Of a DNA stretch of 18,788 bases, positions 6,807 to 18,788 are shown piece by piece. Position 1 is the first letter of the stretch, and each line of letters opens with the position of its first letter. This DNA comes from Caulobacterales bacterium 32-69-10. Its GTDB lineage: Bacteria; Pseudomonadota; Alphaproteobacteria; Caulobacterales; Caulobacteraceae. Below the pieces are notes generated by a model. That model saw only the letters and a list, made by a program, of their open reading frames with translations. It did not search any database and was not told where the DNA came from. The DNA is taken from assembly GCA_002280485.1 (NCBI GenBank), contig NCED01000031.1, forward strand, positions 1-18,788, given 5' to 3'. The translations under genes and the position numbers were made by a program.

Positions 6807-6853
6807 CGCCTAAGTCCCACTTTCTTGATAAACAGAGAAGAAGGAGCCGTTTA

Positions 6854-8347
6854 ATGCCCAAATCCCCGGTGCAAGCCTTTCCGGAAGTCTTCGTCTCGAC
6901 GAGCGAAACGGCGACGGCTGTGTCACGCGCGGTCAGCCAAAATGAGCTCCGACAGATCGGATCCAAGCTCTATACCCGCAATCTGGTGGATCCGCCCGAG
7001 CAAATCGTCGGTCGCCATCTCTGGACCCTCATTGGAGCCTATATCCCAGGCGCGCTGATCGCCGACCGAACCGCGATCGAAAACAAGCCGGCGACTGACG
7101 GTTCGGTCTTCGTGGTGTCCGATCGCAAGCGCGATATCGCATTGCCCGGCGTAACGATCCGAACGCGCCGAGGCGCGCCCTCCCAGCCTACGGACCTGCC
7201 GTTCGTGGGCAATCTATTCCTCTCCTCGACCGCCCGTGCCTACCTCGACAACATGGCCCCGTCCCGTCGGCGCTACGGCGATGTCACACGCACCCTGACG
7301 CGAGGCGAGATCGAGACCCATCTCGACACCCTCATTCGCCGAGGCGGCGATGAAGCAGCCAACAGGCTAAGGGACGAAGCCCGCCGGATCGCGCCCATGA
7401 TCGGACGAGAGGAGGAATGCGAATCCCTGGAGAGAGTGATTGGAGCCCTCCTCGGCACGCGCGACGAGCCCCTCGTCACCGACCAGGCCCGGGCGCGGCG
7501 GTCTGGCTTCCCCTTCGATCCCGAACGGCTGGCCCGCTTCGAACGCCTGCATCGGGAACTGCGCTCCACGGCGCCCGTCATCCGCCCCACCGCCGAACGC
7601 ACCCCGCAAGGCCGTTCGAGCCTGGCCTTCTTCGAAGCCTATTTCTCCAACTTCATCGAAGGCACGGAGTTCGAGGTCAGCGAGGCGGCCGACATCGTGT
7701 TTCGGAACGTCATCCCCCGTGATCGTCCTTCGGACGCGCATGACGTCCTCGGCACCTGGAGGCTGGTTTCTGATCCCGTTGAAATGGCGAAGACACCTCG
7801 GGACGCCCCGGAGTTCTTCGACCTCCTGAAACGCCGACATGCCGCTCTCATGGCCGCCCGGCCCGACAAGAACCCGGGAGCGTTCAAGCAGGAGGCCAAC
7901 CGGGCCGGCCAGACGACCTTCGTCGACCCGGCCCACGTCGAAGGCACGCTGACGCGCGGGCTCGAGCTCTATAACAGCCTGGAAACGCCCTTCGCCAAGG
8001 CGGTCTACATGATGTTCCTCGTGTCGGAAGTTCACCCCTTCACCGACGGCAACGGCCGTATCGGCCGTATCATGATGAACGCCGAACTCGTCGCCGCCGG
8101 CGAAGAACGGGTCATCATCCCGACCATCTTCCGCAGCAACTACCTGGCGGGACTGAAGGTGCTCTCGAACAGCGACAATCCGAACACCCTGATCCGAAGC
8201 CTGGATTTCGCGCAGAAATGGGTGGCTGCCGTCCCCTGGGTCGATCTCGGCGCGACGCAGAGGGTGCTGGAAGGCTGCAACGCCTTCTTGGATCCGGCTG
8301 AGGCCGACGAACGCGGCATCAGGCTGCGCCTTCCCGAGACCTTCTAG
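6854..8347 (+). CDS. Fic-domain protein (probable AMP/nucleotide transferase) with AbiEi-like N-terminal half
   Basis: This is a cytoplasmic protein of 497 aa. The Fic core motif HPFTDGNGRIGR is complete at residues 394-405, with catalytic His394 and the phosphate-binding DGNGR loop, so transferase activity (usually AMPylation of a target protein) is expected. SNFIEG at 265-270 matches the inhibitory [S/T]xxxE[G/N] motif, and its place before the core puts the protein in the self-inhibited N-terminal (class II) type. Residues 1 to about 120 look like the winged-helix and following segment of AbiEi-type antitoxins (LRQIGSKLYTRN, then ALIADRTAIENKP and a short beta-rich part); this assignment is by pattern only. 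AGAAGGAG lies 8 nt before the ATG. No separate antitoxin gene adjoins it. The N-terminal half suggests DNA binding and possible self-regulation through the upstream box. Confidence 0.88.
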   Translation: MPKSPVQAFPEVFVSTSETATAVSRAVSQNELRQIGSKLYTRNLVDPPEQIVGRHLWTLIGAYIPGALIADRTAIENKPATDGSVFVVSDRKRDIALPGVTIRTRRGAPSQPTDLPFVGNLFLSSTARAYLDNMAPSRRRYGDVTRTLTRGEIETHLDTLIRRGGDEAANRLRDEARRIAPMIGREEECESLERVIGALLGTRDEPLVTDQARARRSGFPFDPERLARFERLHRELRSTAPVIRPTAERTPQGRSSLAFFEAYFSNFIEGTEFEVSEAADIVFRNVIPRDRPSDAHDVLGTWRLVSDPVEMAKTPRDAPEFFDLLKRRHAALMAARPDKNPGAFKQEANRAGQTTFVDPAHVEGTLTRGLELYNSLETPFAKAVYMMFLVSEVHPFTDGNGRIGRIMMNAELVAAGEERVIIPTIFRSNYLAGLKVLSNSDNPNTLIRSLDFAQKWVAAVPWVDLGATQRVLEGCNAFLDPAEADERGIRLRLPETF

Positions 8348-8653
8348 CCCAGCAGCGCGTTTTTGCGAGCTGATTGCCCGGGGCCGTCCGTTCCGGGTGC
8401 GGGATCGTCTCAGTTGACAGTCTGATCCCACGCGCTGGCTGATGTTCTGATGTAGCGGGCTAGGCAAAGCACCCCAGCAGTCACAGAAACCGCGCGGACG
8501 TCGCCGCAGATCGGCCGACGGGGCCGTGCAACAGATCCCTCATCGCGCATGATCGGTTCAACAGGCGCTCGACGAACGATCGCAATTTCATCCCTCTGCT
8601 GGTTGGCCAGGGGGACCAGCCCGGCCAGAATGAATAGCCCCTGGCGTTGGGGA
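8348..8653. other. 306-bp intergenic stretch between the convergent Fic and MFS genes
   Basis: No gene is supported. A minus-strand open frame at 8410-8682 overlaps the end of the MFS gene and has no clear family; its last residues recall the tail of an IS5-type transposase, but too weakly to claim. GGGATC (8402-8407) and GATCCC (8425-8430) form a short inverted repeat around 17 bp next to the end of that frame. Confidence 0.45.
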
Positions 8654-9982
8654 TCATTTCCCGGAAGTGGGCCAGCGATCATGACGCTCGTCGATCACGA
8701 AGGGATGCGCATGGGCGGCGGCGGGGACACTCGCCGTCTTGTCGGCCAGATGCGGATCGTCGGGTTCCAGCTCGGGATGATCATGGGCCAGGATCTCGGG
8801 ATCCCGAGCCGGCCAGATCAGCAGACCGAGGACCGCACCCGTCGCGCAAAGCGCCGCCAGGACCAGGAAGGCCGCTCCTGGATCCGCCTCGGCACTGACC
8901 AGCCCCGCCACCGGATAAGCGATCAGCCAGCAGGCGTGCGAGAGGGCGAATTGGGCAGCGAACAGAGCCGGTCGGTCCTGTGCCGTCGACGATCGCCGCA
9001 GGGCGCGACCCGCAGGGGTGATGGTCAGGGAATAGCCGAACCCCATGATCACCCACAGCCCGATCAGGACCGGATAACTGACCGCGACCTAAGCCCCCGC
9101 GAGCAGGACGGCGGTCATCACACCCGCTCCCAGGACCATGGCCCTCCGGTCCGTCATGCGACCCAGCAGCCGCGGAAGGAATACCGCCGCTGTCATCGAT
9201 CCGCCGCCGAACGCCGCCAACGCCCAGGCGCTGGCCTGTTCCGACAAGCCGAACTGGGACTGGACCAGCACCACGGTGTTGACGAAGACCATGGCGCCGC
9301 CCGCGGCCGTGGCCAGGCTGATGGCCAGCAGTCCACGCAGCCGGGGAGTGAGGGCGAACAGGCGCAGGCCACCCGTCAGGCGCTGGATGAAGGGTTTGGG
9401 CTGGATCTTGGTCAACATCGGCAGGCTGGCCCCGACCACGAACAGGGCCGAGACGACAAAGCCCAGAGCCGTGCCGACGAACAGATTGTTGTAGCTGATG
9501 AAGGCCAGCAGCACCGCCGCCAGCACAGGGCTGGCCACGCTCTCCAGATCGGCGGCGAGCCGCGACAGGGACAGGGCCTTGGTATAGTCGGCCTCATCCG
9601 GCAGCAGGTCGGGAATCATGGCCTGGAACGCCGGCGTGAAGGCCGCCGACGCGATATAGAGCACGGTCATCAGGCCATAGACCTGCCAGGGCTCGCTCAC
9701 GAACGGCAGGGCGACGGCGACCCCCGCCCGGACCCCATCGAGAGAGACTAGAAGAGCCTTGCGTGGCAGCCGTGCCGCAAGCGCGCTGGCGAAGGGGGCC
9801 ACGCCGATATAGGCGACCATCTTGATCGCGAGCGCCGCCCCCAGCACCTGGCCCGCGTTCGCTCCGGCCAGATCGAACGCGAGCAGCCCCAGCGCGACCG
9901 TGGCCATGCCGGTGCCGAGCAGCGCCGCGACCTGGGCGGTGAACAGGTTCCGGTAGGCGGCATGGCGAAGCGGCGAGAACAT
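8654..9982 (-). pseudogene. MFS metal exporter (NreB-like) interrupted by one in-frame amber codon
   Basis: The reading frame from 9982 to 8654 encodes a 12-helix major facilitator of 442 codons but contains a single TAG at 9091-9089 (codon 298). Both sides are in the same frame and join smoothly: VMTAVLLAGA before the stop and VAVSYPVLIGLWVIMGFGYS after it, within one transmembrane region. It is therefore a point nonsense change, not a frameshift. The N-terminal part begins MFSPLRHAAYRNLFTAQVAALLGTGM, as in MFS_3-type exporters. The C-terminus is His-rich (AHDHPELEPDDPHL...AAAHAHPFVIDERHDRWP), as in NreB nickel exporters. GGAAGG precedes the ATG. It is the last gene of the czc operon. Without readthrough the truncated 297-aa protein would lack the last helices and the His tail. 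Sequencing error is possible. Confidence 0.8.
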
Positions 9983-10070
9983 CGATCATCCTTCCGAGGC
10001 CGAGCCTCCGTGACGAAACCCCATCGCCGCCATCGGTTCGACCGACCGCGACGATGGGATCGAAGAACGA

Positions 10071-10748
10071 TCAGACAACCCGTTTGACTTCGCTGTAGGC
10101 GCCCTCGGTGACGAGAGTGATGATCACGGGCTGGCCCGTGCGGTTGCGCCAGAACCATCCATGACTACCGGTGAATGCCGCCGTCAAAGTGTCCTCGACC
10201 CGCTGCTCCGAGCCCTTGTCATAGCCGTGGTAGGAGGTTCCCGGCCGATCGGCATGGGTGTCGTAGTTGACCCGGCCGCCGCTGCTGGACCAGCTGTAGC
10301 GGACCGTGGCCCCCTCCTGCATCACCAGCTTGATCTCAGCCCCCTGATCGGGCGCCAGGGTCAGGACCGTCCGGTCCGAACGCGTCCCGGCCTGGGCCGC
10401 GGGAACCGCAGGAGCCGCGCCGGTGGCGGCCACAGCCGGGGCGGTGGCGCTCGTCGGTAGGGTGATCGGGGTCGACTCCAGCGCGGGCGCCGGGCCGGCA
10501 GCCGAGGTTGCCGCACCCGCTTCCGCCGCGTCCTCGGCCTCCGCCTCGGCAGCGAGCTGAACCTTGATCCGGCCCATCTCGGTCAGGCCGAACACCGACC
10601 CCACGCGGGTCGGATCGATTCCGTATTCCGCGGGCATGACGATCGTGACCAGGAGGCCAGCGGCGATCGCGGCCGCGATGCCGGTCGATTTCAGGAGCTT
10701 GCCCGTCGAGGGCAGTTCGGAGGCGGTGGGCTTGTTGGCGTTGTACAT
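10071..10748 (-). CDS. Single-pass 'transmembrane anchor' protein of czc clusters
   Basis: This is a 225-aa inner-membrane protein of unknown biochemical role. A short cytosolic start (MYNANKPTASELPSTGKLLK) precedes one transmembrane helix at about residues 22-41 (GIAAAIAAGLLVTIVMPAEYG). Then comes an Ala/Pro/Thr-rich flexible linker (about 68-120) and a periplasmic globular domain (about 123-225) with the motifs LVMQEGATVRYSWSS, DTHADRPGTSYHGYDKG and GSHGWFWRNRTGQPVIITL. I recognise it as the protein usually annotated as a transmembrane anchor protein next to HupE genes in alphaproteobacterial metal clusters. GGAG precedes the ATG, which lies 14 bp after the HupE stop, so the two are co-transcribed and probably act together (inference). 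Confidence 0.82.
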   Translation of the reverse strand: MYNANKPTASELPSTGKLLKSTGIAAAIAAGLLVTIVMPAEYGIDPTRVGSVFGLTEMGRIKVQLAAEAEAEDAAEAGAATSAAGPAPALESTPITLPTSATAPAVAATGAAPAVPAAQAGTRSDRTVLTLAPDQGAEIKLVMQEGATVRYSWSSSGGRVNYDTHADRPGTSYHGYDKGSEQRVEDTLTAAFTGSHGWFWRNRTGQPVIITLVTEGAYSEVKRVV

Positions 10749-10762
10749 GGGTCAGTCTCCGA

Positions 10763-11494
10763 TCAGAGGACGAAATAGCCGACGAGCTGATAGCCCGTCA
10801 GAACGAAACCGAGGGTCATCAGGACGACGTTGGCGACATAGGCGTGCTTCCAGAAGCTGCCGGTCTTCCGCCAGAACCCCATGGCGATCAGGATGGCCCC
10901 GAGCGCCAGAAGCTGGCCCATCTCGACGCCGATGTTGAAGGCCACCAGATTCACGAACAGGCCGTCGGGGGCCATGTTGAAGTCCTGCAGCTTGGTCGCC
11001 AGGCCAAAACCGTGAAATAGGCCGAATACCAGAGTCGCGACCTTGGTGTTCGGCTGGACGCCGAACCACCGCTGGAAGGCCCCGAGATTGTCCAAGGCCT
11101 TGTAGACCACAGACAGTCCGATGATGGCATCGACCAGATAGCTGGACACGCTGACATCCATCAACACGCCCAGCAGGAGCGTGGTTGAATGGCCAATGGC
11201 GAACATCGTCACATAGATCGAGATGTCCTTCATCCGGTAGAGGAAGAAAATCACCCCGAACAGGAACAGCAGGTGGTCGTAGCCGGTGACCATATGCTTG
11301 GCCCCCAGATAGACGAACGGCCAGAACACGATGCCGGATGTCTCCTGGATATAGCCCTTGTCGCCGTCCGCGACGCCATGGGCCAGCGCCTGGGCTGTGA
11401 CGCCGTCAATCAGGAAGAACAACAGAACGGCGAGCAGCGCCGTTGCGGGAGATTTGAGCCACGACCAGGGGTCGGGGCGGTAAGCCACTGTCAT
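10763..11494 (-). CDS. HupE/UreJ family membrane protein, probable Ni/Co transport accessory
   Basis: This is a multi-pass membrane protein of 243 aa with about six to seven hydrophobic segments. The HupE/UreJ metal-site signature HX5DH is present at residues 67-74 (HMVTGYDH), and the second motif appears as FHGFGLA at 160-166. An N-terminal HGVADGDKGYI stretch adds His/Asp near the membrane. HupE/UreJ proteins are linked to nickel or cobalt movement; inside an efflux operon this one may pass ions to or from the pump rather than import them (inference). I chose the ATG at 11494, which has GAAAAGG six bases upstream. A longer start at 11548 overlaps the czcA stop as ATGA and would add 18 low-complexity residues, so translational coupling to czcA is also possible. 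Confidence 0.87.
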   Translation of the reverse strand: MTVAYRPDPWSWLKSPATALLAVLLFFLIDGVTAQALAHGVADGDKGYIQETSGIVFWPFVYLGAKHMVTGYDHLLFLFGVIFFLYRMKDISIYVTMFAIGHSTTLLLGVLMDVSVSSYLVDAIIGLSVVYKALDNLGAFQRWFGVQPNTKVATLVFGLFHGFGLATKLQDFNMAPDGLFVNLVAFNIGVEMGQLLALGAILIAMGFWRKTGSFWKHAYVANVVLMTLGFVLTGYQLVGYFVL

Positions 11495-11544
11495 GGGAAC
11501 CTTTTCAGGGGTTGGGTCTGCAGGACGGGATGAGGGGGACCGGG

Positions 11545-16006
<4,462 letters not shown>

Positions 16007-16010
<4 letters not shown>

Positions 16011-17323
16011 GGTTGCATCTCCAGGCCGGTCAGGCCGCCATGCGCGCCGGTCAGCCGGTCAAGGCGGGCGCGTTCAATGTGAAAGGATCTGAGGACTGCC
16101 ACCCGCCGCGCCCGCGTCTGCAAGAGCGCGGTCTGGGCCTGAATGACGTCGTTGTAGGTAAAGCCGCCCCGGTTGAAGCCGTCGCGCACGAGAACGACGG
16201 CGCGCTCGGCCTGAGGCAGGGTCTCCTCGCCGATCCGCCGGGCCTCGCTGGCCTTGGCCGACAGCAGCACCTGAAGCCTCGCGATCTCACGGTCTCGTTC
16301 GATCCGCAGGGCGGACAGATCGGCCTCGGCCGCGAGACGTTCGGCCTGGGCGCGTTCGATGGCCCCCTGGTTGCGATCATATCGGCCGAGCGGGATGGAG
16401 CCGCCGACGACGAAGGCGAGCGCGTCTTCGTTCCAGAGATGTCTCACCCCGACGCTGACGGAGGCATCCGGCACGGCGCGGGCCCGTTCAACGGCTAGCC
16501 TTGAGGTCGCGATGTCACGTTGGGCCACGATCGCCATCTCATCGATGATCGTGGCATCGCCGGCTGGACGGCGCGACGCGCTGGTGTCGGTGAAATCCTC
16601 GTCGCGCAGTACGAAATCGGCCGGTCCCATCCAGAAGCTGGCGAGGGTGGCCCGCCCCAGACGTGCCGCGATCTCGGCCTGATCGAAATCGATCTGGGCC
16701 TGGGCCAGTTCGGACTCGGCCCGGGCTCCCGCGAACAGGGGGTCACGTGCAGCATTTACGCGGCGCTGGACCTCGGTCTGGAACCGTTCGGCCAGATCGA
16801 GTCGCTCCCGCGCGATCTCGACCTCGGCTTGTGCGGCCAGGGCTTCTGCCCAGGCGGTCTGAACTTGTTCGAGCCGGTCCAGCCGTCGGACCTGCGCCGT
16901 AGCCCCGACCAGCACACCCTCGCTGCGCGCCAAGGACACGCGGGCATCCCGGTCGCCGCCGCGTTCGATCGGCTGCTCATAAGTCAGGGTCGTCTCGGAA
17001 CGGTCGATCAGGCCGATACCACCGACACCACCGATATTCTCAGCGACCAACCCCAGGGTCGGATTGCGCCGGACGTCGGCCTGGCGCACCCCCGCTTCGG
17101 CGGCGCGCACCCGGGCAGCCGTACCCGCGAGGGCAGGATCGGCCGAGGCCGCGAGGGCGAGAGCCTCTTCGAGGGTCAGAGAGCGTGCGGCTGCGCCAGC
17201 CGACGGTGGGGTCTGTGCCATGGCGAACGACGGCGGCATGGCGGCCGCCAGAATGAGCGCGAGGACCTTGACGGTCGGTGTACGCGCCCACGATCCGGCA
17301 AAGCCGGACGATGGGGTCTGCAA
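16007..17323 (-). CDS. czcC: CzcC-type outer-membrane efflux channel (TolC family)
   Basis: This outer-membrane channel protein has 438 aa, the usual length for TolC-family proteins in metal pumps. A signal peptide (VKVLALILAAAMPPSFAMA/QTPP, cleavage at about residue 36) precedes the first OEP repeat SLTLEEALALAASADPALAG. The second repeat includes the long helices and the strands SVSVGVRHLWNEDALAFVVGGSIPL. The only plausible start is a TTG at 17323, with GGAG about 7 bp before it; no ATG or GTG lies between it and the signal peptide core. TTG starts lower translation, so this may set the pump's level. It ends overlapping czcB and lies 51 bp after the small His-rich gene. Confidence 0.93.
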
Positions 17324-17374
17324 GGGATATCTCCAAAAACGGAATGGCGCGCGCGGCCGGCTGGCCGCGTCGGA

Positions 17375-17647
17375 TCAAAGGATCGCGCGGGTCCGTTTCG
17401 GAGGGTATTCGGGCCCGTCGAGCCCGATGTCTTCCAGGGGTGGGCTTCGCCCAAGGCTGTGCTCCGCGACACGGACCAGATGCAGCGGCCCGGCCACGCT
17501 CAGGGCTGGCGTGGTCGATGGCTTTTCGACGCCGCTGTGGTGATGTCCGGTCGGCTGCCCATCCTGGTCTTGGTCCGGCGCCTCGGGTGTGGTTTCGGTC
17601 GGCGCCACGTGCATGTGAGCATGCCCGTGGTCATCGCTCGCCACCAT
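17375..17647 (-). CDS. Small His-rich CzcI-like protein, first gene of the czc operon, lacking a signal peptide
   Basis: This is a 90-aa protein starting MVASDDHGHAHMHVAPTE, with a second cluster TGHHHSG at about residues 33-39. The C-terminal part (RSPPLEDIGLDGPEYPPK) resembles the end of CzcI-like or small His-rich proteins that precede czcC in other clusters. Such proteins are normally exported, but here no signal peptide can be found: the frame upstream of the ATG runs 30 codons to a TGA without a start or a hydrophobic stretch. It may be N-terminally truncated or a remnant. Only 24 bp separate its start from that of the divergent DUF411 gene, leaving almost no room for two promoters. The role, perhaps metal binding or modulation of Czc, is inferred. 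Confidence 0.6.
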   Translation of the reverse strand: MVASDDHGHAHMHVAPTETTPEAPDQDQDGQPTGHHHSGVEKPSTTPALSVAGPLHLVRVAEHSLGRSPPLEDIGLDGPEYPPKRTRAIL

Positions 17648-17671
17648 GGAAACCGGAGGCCAGCCAGCCGA

Positions 17672-18154
17672 ATGTCCGACCTCGTGCTGAGCCTGAGCGG
17701 ACGTTTTGTCCTCGCTTTGCCGGGTCTGGCCCTGGCGTCATCGGTCTTGGCTTCGCCTGTCCTTGCGGCCCAGGCGATTCAGGCCATCACCGTCTACAAG
17801 ACCCCTTGGTGCGGCTGCTGTGCGGCCTGGGTCCAGCATATGACGGCGGCCGGATGGACGGCGACGGTGCGCGAGTTGGAAGACCTTGCCCCCATTCGCC
17901 GCCGCTACGGCGTGCCCGACACTCTGGCGTCCTGTCACACGGGAGTCGTGGGGCCCTATGCGATCGAGGGACATGTGCCGGCCCAGGACGTGGCCCGACT
18001 GGTCCGCGAACGCCCCGACGCCTTCGGCTTGTCGGTGCCGGGGATGCCGGCGGGATCCCCGGGGATGCCAGCCCCGGCCGGCCGGGCTCAGGCGTTTCAG
18101 ACCCTGCTGATCCTTAAAAGCGGTGCCACCCGCGTGTTCACCAGCCACGGATGA
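17672..18154 (+). CDS. DUF411 family exported metal-binding protein
   Basis: This is a 160-aa protein with a signal peptide (hydrophobic core at about residues 11-32, cleavage near LAAQA). The DUF411 signatures follow: VYKTPWCGCCAAW with Cys47, Cys49 and Cys50, then ASCHTGVVGPYAIEGHVPA, another Cys/His pair, then a thioredoxin-like end. DUF411 proteins occur in copper- and heavy-metal resistance operons and probably bind metal with the CxCC site. An insertion with two GMP repeats (PGMPAGSPGMPAPAG, about residues 128-142) is unusual in length. The ATG at 17672 has GGAGG about 12 bp upstream, a rather long distance. It diverges from the czc operon. Confidence 0.85.
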   Translation: MSDLVLSLSGRFVLALPGLALASSVLASPVLAAQAIQAITVYKTPWCGCCAAWVQHMTAAGWTATVRELEDLAPIRRRYGVPDTLASCHTGVVGPYAIEGHVPAQDVARLVRERPDAFGLSVPGMPAGSPGMPAPAGRAQAFQTLLILKSGATRVFTSHG

Positions 18155-18160
18155 CGTCCG

Positions 18161-18195
18161 CTGCGATCTCATAGTGGCGCTCGCCGAGATCGCAG
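18161..18195 (+). terminator. Hairpin after the DUF411 gene
   Basis: CTGCGATCTC (18161-18170) pairs perfectly with GAGATCGCAG (18186-18195), a 10-bp stem around a 15-nt loop that can itself form GGCG/CGCC. It starts 6 nt after the DUF411 stop. There is no T-run, so it is a probable but atypical terminator. Confidence 0.5.
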
Positions 18196-18504
18196 GCTGC
18201 TACGCCGTCTGAGCCTGGCTTCGCCTGGCAGGTCGTTGGCGTGGATCTTACCGGTATTGGCGTGCCTTGCGGTGTTCGCCTGCTGACACGGGTGGAGGTC
18301 GAGGCCTGGATCAATGGCCTTGGCCAAGGTCTGGCCGCCACCCCTCCCACCGGGTCGTTGCCGCTGCAATGACCGCGACCCCATTTTCGCGGCTACAGTC
18401 TCGAGCGAACCGCGAGGGCCTGGCGACGGCGGTGGCCGGTTGGACGAGGACCGAGGGGACCGCAGGGATCATGCGAGAAACGCAGTCCTTGGCGTCCGAC
18501 AGCC

Positions 18505-18560
18505 CTTAAACCCCAAGAATCCGCGAAACCTTGTGCTTAAACCCCAAAACTCCGCTATGA
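18505..18560 (+). promoter_or_regulatory. Two CTTAAACCCCAA boxes 31 bp apart and putative promoter of the second Fic-type gene
   Basis: The first box starts at 18505, exactly 76 nt before the ATG, as at the first Fic gene. The second starts at 18536 (CTTAAACCCCAAAA, 14 bp identical to the box at 6778). The 31-bp period is close to three helical turns, so one protein could bind both on the same DNA face. TTGTGC (18531-18536), 17 bp and GCTATG (18554-18559) form a reasonable promoter that the second box would overlap, which suits repression. Confidence 0.5.
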
Positions 18561-18580
18561 GCGCTGCTGAGAGATCGCTC

Positions 18581-18788
18581 ATGCCCATAAATCTGCTGGC
18601 CAGCCTCCCCGAGGTCTTCTTCTCGACAACGACCTTGTCGGATGCCGTGGCACGCGCGCGGGCCAATGGCACCGTCCGCCAGATCGGGCCCCGGCTCTAT
18701 ACGAAGAACCTGATCGATGCGCCGGAGCAGGTCATTCGCCGCAATCTTTGGCCGGTGGTCGCCGCCTATGCGCCCGAGGCGCTGATCG
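18581..18788 (+). CDS. Second AbiEi-like/Fic-type protein, cut by the window end
   Basis: Sixty-nine codons are visible, starting MPINLLASLPEVFFSTTTLS. They align with the first 69 residues of the Fic protein at 6854 without a single gap and with about half identical residues by hand count, including PEVF, RQIG, LYT.NL.D.PEQ and the ALI at the edge. This is the AbiEi-like winged-helix part; the Fic core, if present, lies beyond the window, so the Fic label is inferred from the paralogue. A GAGAG about 8 nt before the ATG may be the ribosome site. DNA identity is much lower than the motif identity upstream, so this is not a recent duplication. Confidence 0.75.
   Translation, partial: MPINLLASLPEVFFSTTTLSDAVARARANGTVRQIGPRLYTKNLIDAPEQVIRRNLWPVVAAYAPEALI

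Larger units (their letters stand above)
6195..6853. other. 659-bp stretch without a credible gene, rich in inverted repeats
   Basis: Only one small open frame is present (6458-6679, plus strand, 73 codons), with no recognisable domain and no good ribosome site. The stretch holds three inverted repeats and, at its right end, the upstream region of the Fic gene. It includes the presumed promoter of the Tyr/Gly-rich gene on its left side, but no box I can name with confidence. Confidence 0.6.
18155..18580. other. 426-bp stretch without a credible gene before the second Fic-type gene
   Basis: Small open frames exist (minus 18138-18350 and 18169-18384, plus 18267-18509) but none has a recognisable domain or start context. 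The left end holds the DUF411 hairpin and the right end the paired CTTAAACCCCAA boxes. The central part may be decayed coding DNA; I could not identify a source. Confidence 0.5.

Noticed and set aside
8410..8682. Minus-strand open frame whose end (GVLCLARYIRTSASAWDQTVN) recalls an IS5-type transposase tail, next to a GGGATC/GATCCC inverted repeat
   Set aside because: The resemblance covers only about twenty residues, no DDE motif is visible and the frame overlaps the MFS gene. A translated search would decide.
18169..18384. Minus-strand open frame after the DUF411 gene, possible transposase or regulator remnant
   Set aside because: No family recognised, poor start context, and it contains the DUF411 hairpin.

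Overview
The window is GC-rich and densely packed. It looks like an accessory, metal-resistance region of an alphaproteobacterium, most likely Caulobacterales (Brevundimonas-like). The taxonomic call is an inference from three things: high GC, a czcCBA-hupE-'transmembrane anchor protein'-MFS gene order that I associate with that group, and one exact match to the alphaproteobacterial general-stress (EcfG/sigma-T) promoter consensus. I ran no database search.

Left part (1-6194). A chimeric partial ORF runs off the left edge: a sterol-desaturase-like membrane start joined to the redox-active site of a dihydrolipoamide-dehydrogenase-type enzyme. An AraC-family regulator lies just upstream of it. 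Next come a DUF305 lipoprotein, a membrane acyltransferase (acyltransferase-3) with an arylamine N-acetyltransferase in one short operon, a secreted NTF2/DUF4440-like protein, a 16-cysteine Csp-type copper-storage protein with a near-ideal EcfG promoter, an SRPBCC protein, and a secreted Tyr/Gly-rich basic protein. A perfect 30-bp palindrome separates the last two, convergent genes.

Middle (6195-8653). A 659-bp stretch without a credible gene carries several inverted repeats. It is followed by a 497-aa Fic protein with an AbiEi-like N-terminal half, an intact catalytic motif and an N-terminal-type inhibitory motif. About 300 bp of apparently non-coding DNA follows.

Right part (8654-17647, minus strand). 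A long heavy-metal efflux operon reads, in transcription order: small His-rich CzcI-like protein, czcC (TTG start), czcB, czcA, a HupE/UreJ-family membrane protein, a single-pass anchor protein, and an NreB-like MFS exporter. CzcA keeps the Asp402/Asp408/Glu415 relay typical of Co/Zn/Cd pumps. The MFS gene is broken by one in-frame amber codon. Several junctions overlap by ATGA or lie within about 15-50 bp, so the operon is probably co-transcribed and partly translationally coupled. Its expected job is to export divalent cations (Co/Zn/Cd, with Ni/Co suggested by HupE and the MFS pump). DUF411, Csp and DUF305 around it point to copper.

Right edge. A DUF411 gene diverges from the czc operon. 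After 426 bp, a second AbiEi-like/Fic-type gene starts and is cut by the window end. Its first 69 residues align without gaps to the first Fic protein. Both genes carry the same CTTAAACCCCAA box exactly 76 nt before the ATG, and the second gene has an extra copy 31 bp further on. This pair with a shared upstream box is the most interesting signal in the window.
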